Part shown: positions 7,133 through 12,351 of the stretch, piece after piece
Numbering within the stretch: the stretch's first letter is position 1
Layout of the letters: every line of letters begins with the position of its first letter
From: JAZGDL01 sp036477795
GTDB taxonomy: Bacteria; Planctomycetota; Phycisphaerae; UBA1845
Direction: 5' to 3'
DNA: 12,351 nucleotides
NCBI GenBank assembly: GCA_036477795.1
Contig: JAZGDL010000558.1
Location: 1 to 12,351, forward strand
The notes under the pieces: model-generated
The model's database searches: none
Seen by the model: only the letters and a program-made list of their open reading frames with translations
What the model was told of the DNA's origin: nothing
Program-made: the position numbers and the translations under genes

Positions 7133-8926
7133 TCAGGCCGCCTGCCGCGAGTCTACCGCGACATAAGTAATATCATACCGAATCCTGCGCCGGGGATGAC
7201 CGCAGCCCAGAAAACGCAACGCCTGCAGACCCGCAAATAAGAACGCCAAACCACCCAGGCCGAATAACCCGCAAAGACCGGTCTGGCTCCGTGAAACCGG
7301 AGGGCTCGTTGCTTCAGTCTCGTCTGACGATGCGTTGCTGTCGGTGTTACCACTGTCGTTGGTACCACTGTCGCTGTCGTTGTCAGGCAGCTCCACCGCT
7401 GCCGGCACTTCGCCGGGAAGGTTGATGGTGCAGCCGGCGCCATCCGCCTCGCTGCTGGCCGGGGTGTTGGGGCATTCGTCGAGGCAATTCGGCACACCGT
7501 CGCCATCATCATCACTGTCAGGATCGAGTTGCAGGCATGAGCATCCTTCGCTGTCGACCGCGTCGCCCAATCCGGTGTTTTCACACGCATCGAAGCAGTT
7601 AAATATCCCGTCTTGATCGTCGTCGCCGTCCGGATCCAGTTGCAGACATGAGCAGCCGTGGGAGCCGACCGTTTCGCCCGGCTTGGTGTCAGGGCACTCA
7701 TCCACGCAGTTGCTGAGGCCATCCTCGTCGTCGTCGAGCTGGCTGCAGGCACACCCAGCCTGGTTCACCACTTCATCGCCCGGTGTCTCGGGACACGCAT
7801 CTTGCGAGTCGATCACACCGTCGTCGTCTGAATCCGGTGGAAGCGGGGGCGGCGCACCACACCCGGGGATTGGTTCGAAGCGGCAGGCGCCCTCGTTGCA
7901 AGCATCCGACGTGCAAGGGTTGCCGTCACCGCACTCGGAAACGTCGACGCATTCCAGACATCGATCCCCGTCTTCATCGCAGTGTGCCGGGCCCACACAC
8001 GGCGCGATCCCGAGTTGACATATACCGTTGCCGTCACAGACTTCCACGCCGTTGCAATAGGCGCCGTCGTCACATCGTAGACACGTGAAATCCTGTTGCA
8101 TGTCGCCGCCGCGCCAGATGTTCGGGTGGCCGAAGCTGCTGGACGTGCCGTCGCGATAGTTCGACGACGCGGGGTCGATTGTCGGACTTGGATCCTCCTC
8201 AAGCTTGAAGACTTCACGACTGTTCACCGCGGCACGGATGAGCGGGATCCCTTCGCCGGCCGGCCCGAAGACTATGTTCGACTCAGCATCGAGGATGGTC
8301 ACCTGCCAGTTGTCGTTACCAACTGAGAAGGCACCTGGACCATCTCCCAAGACGTTCGTGACGGTAGCGGCGTATTGGGTCTGGGGCGTACCGTCGGAGG
8401 ACAACGTATTGATGTTGATCCACCAGTCGCCGACGTCGGGGTCATAACTTGTGTCCGTGTCCAAACCGCCGCCGGCCGTATCCAACTCGGTGAAGGTGAC
8501 AATCGTGCCGGCGCCAAGATCGCTCCAGAGCGGATCATCCGTGAGCGTGAGGATCCCTTCATCCGACGGATCTTCCGTCCACTCCAGCTTCCACCCGCGT
8601 ATATCGAGGTGATTTCGCGTGACGACCAATTCGATCCAGTTGCCGCCGTTACCTTGGACGCGGCCGAAGAAAACATCCGCCTTGCACGGAGGATTGCACA
8701 CGCACGGCAGACCGTCGTCGGCTCCACCGTCGCAGGCACCTTGGTCGCAGCAACAATCCATCCCGTCGCAATCGAGCCACCGGCTGGCCCGAACGGCGTT
8801 GTATTCATTGAGGATCAGGTCACCCGCCCACAATGTCTCGGCACCGGCCAACGCCGTTGTGATGATGATTAGTGCTCTAAAGAACATTCCCATAGTCTCG
8901 TGTTTTCCGTGCAACCCCGGCGGCAT
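7133..8926 (-). CDS. Secreted lamin-tail-like protein with Cys-rich and TSP3-type calcium repeats and C-terminal membrane segment
   Basis: 597 residues. A signal peptide is visible (MGMFFRALIIITTALAG, cleavage near LWA-GD). Residues about 36-275 look like a lamin-tail domain: LILNEYNAV at the start, NWIELVVTRNHLDIRGWKLEW (97-117), and a beta-rich remainder ending SSSFGHPNIW. A Cys-rich block (282-356) includes ECGDGNPCTSDACNEGACR. Three TSP3-like repeats (about 365-500; DSDDDGVIDSQDACP, DDDEDGLSNCVDECP, DSDDDGDGVPNCLDECP) should bind calcium. An Asp/Ser/Thr/Asn linker (513-545), a hydrophobic segment (LCGLFGLGGLAFLFAGL) and a basic tail follow, like a sorting or anchor signal. The ATG at 8926 overlaps the HlyD-type gene's TGA by one base, suggesting coupling; ATG at 8893 (residue 12) is an alternative with a shorter n-region. 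The last 15 or so residues come from an interspersed repeat. Confidence 0.86.
   Translation of the reverse strand: MPPGLHGKHETMGMFFRALIIITTALAGAETLWAGDLILNEYNAVRASRWLDCDGMDCCCDQGACDGGADDGLPCVCNPPCKADVFFGRVQGNGGNWIELVVTRNHLDIRGWKLEWTEDPSDEGILTLTDDPLWSDLGAGTIVTFTELDTAGGGLDTDTSYDPDVGDWWININTLSSDGTPQTQYAATVTNVLGDGPGAFSVGNDNWQVTILDAESNIVFGPAGEGIPLIRAAVNSREVFKLEEDPSPTIDPASSNYRDGTSSSFGHPNIWRGGDMQQDFTCLRCDDGAYCNGVEVCDGNGICQLGIAPCVGPAHCDEDGDRCLECVDVSECGDGNPCTSDACNEGACRFEPIPGCGAPPPLPPDSDDDGVIDSQDACPETPGDEVVNQAGCACSQLDDDEDGLSNCVDECPDTKPGETVGSHGCSCLQLDPDGDDDQDGIFNCFDACENTGLGDAVDSEGCSCLQLDPDSDDDGDGVPNCLDECPNTPASSEADGAGCTINLPGEVPAAVELPDNDSDSGTNDSGNTDSNASSDETEATSPPVSRSQTGLCGLFGLGGLAFLFAGLQALRFLGCGHPRRRIRYDITYVAVDSRQAA
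7145..7192. repeat. 48-bp interspersed repeat, copy 1 (inside the end of the lamin-tail gene)
   Basis: Begins CCGCGAGTCTACCG and ends GCGCCG. About 40 of 48 positions match the intergenic copy at 11917-11964, in the same orientation. Here the minus strand encodes RIRYDITYVAVDSRQ at the C-terminus of the lamin-tail protein. Confidence 0.8.
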
Positions 8927-10089
8927 CAGCTACCCGGCAAGGCGATGCGCACCACCTCGCCTGGAATCAGGCGGACCTCGTCCGCGAGCTCGACCAGCAT
9001 CCCGCGTCCCCAAACGGCTAAAGACGGGATCGTTCTAAAGCGTACAGGTGCCTCACTCACCGTGGCCGACAACCCCACAATGGCTCCGGGAAACTCGCGC
9101 CGACCGCCGGCAGACGCCAGGCAACGAACCGTCACCGGCCTGCCGACACGCGGCGACAGAATCATCTGCTCGGGTAGATAGGCCAGCACACGACTCGTTG
9201 AGGTGGGCGAAATCAGAACCAGCGGCGAGCCCGCCTCAACGCGGTCGCCGGCGTGGGCCATAAGATCGGTCACCTGACCTGCGACCGGGGCGCGCAACAC
9301 ATGGGCGTCGATCCGCCGCACGATTTCCTCCAGGCCCCGCTTTCTCACCTCGATGGCCAGGCGAAGCGGGGTGAGTACGGGCTCATAGGCACCTCCCGCG
9401 TTCTTGTCGTCGATGAACCGGCTCCAGCGCCGATCGGCCTCCTCGAACGCCTCCTTCGTTCGTGCCAGAACTGTCGCGTTGTTCGCGAGGACCTCCTTCA
9501 GGGCGTCGACCTCGGTCTGTATATCGTTGAACTCGCGGAAGTTGGCGTCACCATGTTCATACAGGTCGCGCTCGATCCCATACTCCACCGTCGTGCCGCG
9601 AAGGAGAATTCGATCTCGGGCGTTGATGACCAGTTGAGATAAGTAGTCGACATGCGCCGCCTCGCGATCCACAGCAAAGCGTCGGGCCAAATCCTCCACG
9701 TCTGCCGTGGACCAGGAGTTGCTTGCCTCAAGTCTTGCCTTCTCGGCGAGCACCTCAGCCGCAAGCCGCTCGACGTCCGCCTCGACGACTCTAAGCTGAA
9801 TCCGCTCCGCCGAAGCGTCCATGGTCACCAGAACATGCCCCCGTGCGACGGTGTCGTACAATCGCACGTGGACTTCGCGGACGACGCCCGGTTCCAGGTG
9901 AGCGAGAGTAACCGGCTGATCGTCGGCGAAACCCAAAACCGTGCCGCTAACCGAGCTACGTTGATGCAGGTACAGGGCAGCTACGATCGCGACACACCAC
10001 ACCATCACCGGTGTGCCGGCGAGCAGGCCCCGGCGCAACCTGCGCCATCGGTTCCGGCTAGTCCGCTGTTGTTGCACTGTCACGGTCAT
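8926..10089 (-). CDS. HlyD-type membrane fusion (periplasmic adaptor) protein
   Basis: 387 residues with adaptor architecture: a short basic cytoplasmic end, one TM helix (about 24-41), a first half of a biotinyl-lipoyl-like sandwich (47-92, with GVVREVHVRLYDTVARGHVL), a long helical hairpin (about 95-260), the second sandwich half (VLRAPVAGQVTDLMAHAGDRVEAGSPLV, from 264), and a beta-barrel region (296-384). Such proteins bridge an inner-membrane transporter or synthase to the outer envelope in type I secretion, RND export or Alg44-like polysaccharide systems. No ABC, RND or glycosyltransferase partner is in the window, so the partner is unknown. DUF4956 lies upstream across a 101-nt repeat-filled gap; downstream its TGA shares one base with the ATG of the lamin-tail gene. 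The ATG at 10089 has only a weak GAG-type ribosome-binding site. Confidence 0.9.
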   Translation of the reverse strand: MTVTVQQQRTSRNRWRRLRRGLLAGTPVMVWCVAIVAALYLHQRSSVSGTVLGFADDQPVTLAHLEPGVVREVHVRLYDTVARGHVLVTMDASAERIQLRVVEADVERLAAEVLAEKARLEASNSWSTADVEDLARRFAVDREAAHVDYLSQLVINARDRILLRGTTVEYGIERDLYEHGDANFREFNDIQTEVDALKEVLANNATVLARTKEAFEEADRRWSRFIDDKNAGGAYEPVLTPLRLAIEVRKRGLEEIVRRIDAHVLRAPVAGQVTDLMAHAGDRVEAGSPLVLISPTSTSRVLAYLPEQMILSPRVGRPVTVRCLASAGGRREFPGAIVGLSATVSEAPVRFRTIPSLAVWGRGMLVELADEVRLIPGEVVRIALPGS

Positions 10090-10115
10090 CTCAGGTCTTG
10101 CCGTCCCACTGTATT

Positions 10116-10193
10116 AGTGAAGAGTGAAGAGTGAAGAGTGAAGACTCCCCTTCGTCCCTCCGTCCCATTCTTCGTGCCTCCGTGCCTTCCTCA
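10116..10193. repeat. Composite tandem repeat, copy 2: (GTGAAGA)n then degenerate TTCGTCCC/CTCCGTGCC units
   Basis: The plus strand shows four GTGAAGA units (10116-10144), then CCCCTTCGTCCCTCCGTCCC and further drifted units up to 10193. Order, unit lengths and orientation match 2821-2898. It fills most of the gap between the HlyD-type gene start (10089) and the DUF4956 gene, touching the latter's stop codon (10191-10193). Confidence 0.82.
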
Positions 10194-10901
10194 CGCAACT
10201 TCCTCGTGCTCCTGTTCGACGAGCAGATGAATCGCATCAACTTGCAACACATCCTTCAGCACCGCCACCAGTTCCGGCCCCCGCTGGGGGTCGCGCAGGC
10301 GAACCTTGTAGGCACACTGACACATCGGTTCGGCGCCCGGCTGGGCCGCGGGCGTCTCATCCACCGATATAACCGAGTGCCGCCGACAGAATCGCGAGAG
10401 CTGCTCTTCAAACGCGCCGCTACTTAACGCCGACGCCGGGATCCGGAAACGTAGCAGGCCCTCGCCCCCGTACCATGCGCCGAACGCGGTCACATGCATG
10501 TAGATGGCCGCTAGGTTGGCGGCAACGGCTCCAATCACCGCGGTGGCGTACAAGCCGAAGCCGGCCGCCATTCCGCAAATCAGGCACAGGAAAACGTACG
10601 CCGTGTCGCGCGAGTCTCGCACCACCGTCCGGAAGCGTATTATCGCGAGCCCGCCCAGGAGCCCGACGGCAATCAGCGCATTCGATGCCACCAGCGACAT
10701 GCTCATCGCCGCAACGATCGCAATCAGGACCAGCGCTTGCGTGAACGTGCGTGAATAGGAGACGCCGCGGTGCGTCCATTTGTAGCACCAGGCGTTGAAC
10801 TGCCCGATGATAAAGGCCACCAGCAGCGTCAACACCAGCCGCTCCACCATCTGGTCGGGGCGCACCGGTGTGGGTTGGAACAGTTCGTTCAGCCAGTTCA
10901 T
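10191..10901 (-). CDS. DUF4956 family integral membrane protein
   Basis: 236 residues. The N-terminal 140 are membrane-embedded, with segments at about 21-38, 53-72, 74-88, 101-118 and 119-137. The family signature is clear: GLLGGLAIIRFRTVVRDSRD (80-99) followed by TAYVFLCLICGMAAGFGLY. The C-terminal part (about 148-236) is a soluble alpha/beta domain, presumably cytosolic. The biochemical role of DUF4956 is not established. It recurs beside VTC polyphosphate polymerase genes and often CotH-like genes, and is inferred to act in the same membrane process. Here the ATG overlaps the VTC gene stop by 4 nt (ATGA), which indicates translational coupling and fixes the start. A repeat tract follows the stop directly. 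Confidence 0.92.
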   Translation of the reverse strand: MNWLNELFQPTPVRPDQMVERLVLTLLVAFIIGQFNAWCYKWTHRGVSYSRTFTQALVLIAIVAAMSMSLVASNALIAVGLLGGLAIIRFRTVVRDSRDTAYVFLCLICGMAAGFGLYATAVIGAVAANLAAIYMHVTAFGAWYGGEGLLRFRIPASALSSGAFEEQLSRFCRRHSVISVDETPAAQPGAEPMCQCAYKVRLRDPQRGPELVAVLKDVLQVDAIHLLVEQEHEEVA

Positions 10902-11686
10902 GGGACGCGCCGCCTTTGACTAGCTCCGTTCTCCACACAGACCCCAGCAGCCCGGGAACAGATTGCGTACTTGCACACGCCGCGACGCATGATCTCGACC
11001 CGCCGCAGCATGTTCGCCACCCAGAACGGATAGGAATTCGTGAATTTGACCTCCAGGATGACTCCGCCCGTTTCTACAGGCCACCACATGTCTTGCTCTC
11101 CGCTCCCTGGCCGCGCCAAAAGGCCGTAACGGAGATCACGGTCGAGCGTGATGCGGATGCGCTCGGCGGACGCTGATTCGTACGCCTCTCGCATGTAGAA
11201 GATACCGAGGACCGGATCGGCCCCCACACGCGCCCGCAAGTCGAAGAACTCGGTTACCTCTGGACCTCCTCCGTCCTTCGCCTCCCCCCAATGATCAAAG
11301 GATGCACGGCCGTTCCACAGAAGCGCATCGCGTTGCTCCGGCCCGACCGGAACGCGAGTCTTTTCCATGATCCCGTCGACCCGTCGCTTGACCTCGAAGA
11401 ACGCGGTGGCGCCGTCCGGCGGCTCGTCATAGCGGCGATACGTCCTGGCACGGAGCTTAAAACGGTTAGCCTGCTTATCGATCGTCTGACGGAGAAGTTC
11501 TCGCGAGGCGGAATCGAGGTAGATCGAGAGAACAGGATATCGACAACCCGACTCCCGCGAGGCATGTGGGTCAGCCGGCAGGTAATCGCGGCAGTACCGC
11601 CTGATTTCGGCAGCCTGTACTTCGCTGATGAGGTACTTGGCCTCATAGCGCTGCCATTTGTTGGATCTGCCGCGATCGTCAGGCAT
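10898..11686 (-). CDS. VTC-domain polyphosphate polymerase family protein
   Basis: 262 residues from the ATG at 11686. It has the triphosphate-tunnel VTC fold pattern with its conserved basic and acidic residues: RYEAKYLI (13-20), SIYLDS (54-59), FKLRART (76-82), FFEVKRR (96-102), KTRVPV (109-114), ITLDRDLRYG (179-188), ILEVKFTNSYPFW (210-222) and CKYA (238-241). In yeast Vtc4 the matching Lys/Arg residues bind phosphate and the glutamate of LEVKF helps bind metal, so catalysis of polyphosphate synthesis is plausible but not shown here. It is a single-domain form without SPX or TM helices; DUF4956, overlapping by 4 nt, probably provides the membrane link. The frame extends upstream to 11854, but that stretch is hairpin-rich and Gly/Pro/Arg-rich. 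AAGGGG about 10 nt before 11686 supports this start. Confidence 0.92.
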   Translation of the reverse strand: MPDDRGRSNKWQRYEAKYLISEVQAAEIRRYCRDYLPADPHASRESGCRYPVLSIYLDSASRELLRQTIDKQANRFKLRARTYRRYDEPPDGATAFFEVKRRVDGIMEKTRVPVGPEQRDALLWNGRASFDHWGEAKDGGGPEVTEFFDLRARVGADPVLGIFYMREAYESASAERIRITLDRDLRYGLLARPGSGEQDMWWPVETGGVILEVKFTNSYPFWVANMLRRVEIMRRGVCKYAICSRAAGVCVENGASQRRRVP

Positions 11687-11749
11687 CACACTCGATCCCC
11701 TTCGCTTCCCGCTAAACGCGCACAACGTCCGTGCCGCGCGGACTCGTGA

Positions 11750-11870
11750 CAATATTATGGTTCCTGCGCGGGCGGGTGGCCCACCTCCTCTGGAGGCGGG
11801 GGGCCCGATGATCGTCGGGCGGTTTACCCCCCATAATATCATCGCCTCCCCCATGTACGAAGGACATGGG
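11750..11870. repeat. Cluster of nested hairpins upstream of the VTC gene
   Basis: An outer pair ATATTATGG/CCATAATAT encloses GC-rich inner stems, including GGTGGCCCACC and CCCGATGATCGTCGGG; a separate stem CCCATGT-N7-ACATGGG follows. These structures fall in the apparent leader of the VTC-DUF4956 cluster. They could be a repeat element or a structured leader; I know of no riboswitch class that fits. Confidence 0.6.
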
Positions 11871-11916
11871 AGACCCGCGCTCTCATATCCTCGCTGCTAT
11901 GCCGTATGCTCGCCTA

Positions 11917-11964
11917 CCGCGAGTCTACCGTGGCATACTCAATACTATACCGAATCCCGCGCCG
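11917..11964. repeat. 48-bp interspersed repeat, copy 2 (intergenic)
   Basis: Same CCGCGAGTCTACCG start and ATACCGAATCC core as 7145-7192, with about eight differences. It lies upstream of the VTC gene and next to the transposase remnant, outside any coding region. Confidence 0.8.
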
Positions 11965-12034
11965 TTTATCAAATCCCCCGAAGGACAATAAAGGGGTCAG
12001 GCTAGAATGGCACTGCCGCCTATTTGACAAGGGG

Positions 12035-12351
12035 TTACGGCGATTTCTCCGCGAGTAGTTCGGCGCGCGCTTGGTCGCGCGGTTTGGTGAGTAGGTCGTG
12101 CGGTTTCGGACGACGCTTCACCGCGCGCGGCTCTATGCGGCCGGGACGGTGGCCGACCATGTGCTGGGGCAAGGAGAAAAAGGGGTCAGGCTACTTTTTC
12201 TCGGTCCTCTCCGGTCGTTTCTCACCGCAACTCACGAAAAAGTAGCCTGACCCCTTTTTCTCCCGGATGTCCAACTCCGCCAGCCAGCGACAGTGATACA
12301 ATTCGGCGAGGTCCTCCGTGGCGTACTTGGCGGCGTCCGTCAATGTGGTCA
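12035..12351 (-). pseudogene. IS4-family transposase, C-terminal part, interrupted and missing a segment
   Basis: The frame entering at the window edge reads LTDAAKYATEDLAELYHCRW and then LAELDIRE. This is the IS4 Y-(2)-R-(3)-E-(6)-K region that carries the catalytic glutamate. Directly after LDIRE the palindromic element (12174-12262) begins and supplies KKGSGYFFVSCGEKRPERTEKK and a TAG at 12191-12193. Past the element, in the same frame, the sequence resumes as HMVGHRPGRIEPRAVKRRPK and PHDLLTKPRDQARAELL, ending at TAA 12035-12037; this is the typical C-terminal tail of these transposases. Family members normally have of the order of 100 residues between these two blocks, and they are absent here. 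The gene therefore has both an insertion and a deletion and should be inactive. Confidence 0.82.
12174..12262. repeat. 89-bp palindromic mini-element with 27-bp perfect inverted repeats
   Basis: Arms 12174-12200 and 12236-12262 are exact reverse complements around a 35-nt centre. Each arm contains AAAAAGGGGTCAGGCTACTT. No target-site duplication is visible (AAG on one side, CCG on the other). It interrupts the transposase remnant. Fifteen bases of the arm (AAAGGGGTCAGGCTA) are identical to 11990-12004 at the presumed end of the insertion sequence. Confidence 0.88.

Larger units (their letters stand above)
11687..12034. other. Repeat-rich spacer between VTC gene and transposase remnant
   Basis: No credible gene in 348 nt. 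It contains the pairs ATATTATGG/CCATAATAT (about 11751-11759 and 11831-11839), CCCGA-TGATCG-TCGGG (near 11803-11818) and CCCATGT/ACATGGG (11850-11856 and 11864-11870), then the second copy of the 48-bp repeat and the AAAGGGGTCAGGCTA core. The promoter of the VTC cluster should lie here, but I cannot single out -35/-10 boxes. Confidence 0.6.
11990..12351 (-). mobile_element. Degenerate IS4-family insertion sequence, 3' end, continues beyond window
   Basis: Contains the C-terminal coding remnants of an IS4-type transposase plus the segment after its stop codon, which ends in AAAGGGGTCAGGCTA (11990-12004). That last segment is a candidate terminal inverted repeat; I cannot see the other end, so the boundary is inferred. 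A palindromic mini-element sits inside. Confidence 0.65.

Noticed and set aside
5930..7240. 436-residue open frame on the plus strand
   Set aside because: It is antisense to the metalloprotease catalytic region, where HEMMHALGF proves the minus strand, and it crosses repeat DNA.
8375..8872. 165-residue open frame on the plus strand
   Set aside because: Antisense to the lamin-tail domain; no recognisable domain or ribosome-binding site.
11687..11854. N-terminal extension of the VTC protein
   Set aside because: The 56 extra codons lie in hairpin-rich DNA, read as Gly/Pro/Arg-rich text, and a better ribosome-binding site precedes the ATG at 11686 just before the conserved RYEAKYL motif.

Overview
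The window is GC-rich and every gene I can support lies on the minus strand. It looks like a planctomycete, most likely a Phycisphaerae-like environmental genome. That is an inference from three things: the secreted proteins carry repeats of the type D-x-N-x-N-G-I-P-D-E-C, cysteine-rich CDDGN modules and thrombospondin-type-3-like DxDxDG repeats; a Hanks-type kinase is present; and the intergenic spaces are full of short palindromic and tandem repeats.

In the direction of transcription (high to low coordinates), the right edge (11990-12351) holds the 3' remnant of an IS4-family transposase. An 89-bp palindromic mini-element sits in it and the stretch normally found between the two fragments is absent. 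A repeat-rich spacer follows (11687-12034). Then comes a tight cluster: a VTC-type polyphosphate polymerase domain protein (10898-11686), a DUF4956 membrane protein (10191-10901, 4-nt overlap), a HlyD-type membrane fusion protein (8926-10089) and a secreted lamin-tail-like/TSP3-repeat protein with a C-terminal membrane segment (7133-8926, 1-nt overlap). A secreted metzincin-like metalloprotease with a long Cys-rich tail (4490 to about 6907) follows after a repeat-filled gap. VTC and DUF4956 are known neighbours, often together with CotH and lamin-tail proteins. Here they are joined to an export-type adaptor and calcium-binding or Cys-rich surface proteins, which suggests a cell-surface or extracellular assembly. 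The substrate is unknown.

The left third holds a membrane-anchored helical-repeat protein (3160-4200), a membrane-bound HAMP-GGDEF diguanylate cyclase (1345-2910), a small four-helix membrane protein (793-1197) and the N-terminal 253 codons of a serine/threonine protein kinase that runs off the left edge (1-761). These look like signalling genes, but they are separated by 31-250 nt and a common operon is not proven.

The second theme is repeat DNA running into coding sequence. The 5' end of the GGDEF gene, the 5' extension of the metalloprotease frame and the 3' end of the lamin-tail gene are all built from sequence that looks like intergenic repeats. Two of these repeat families have a second copy elsewhere in the window.
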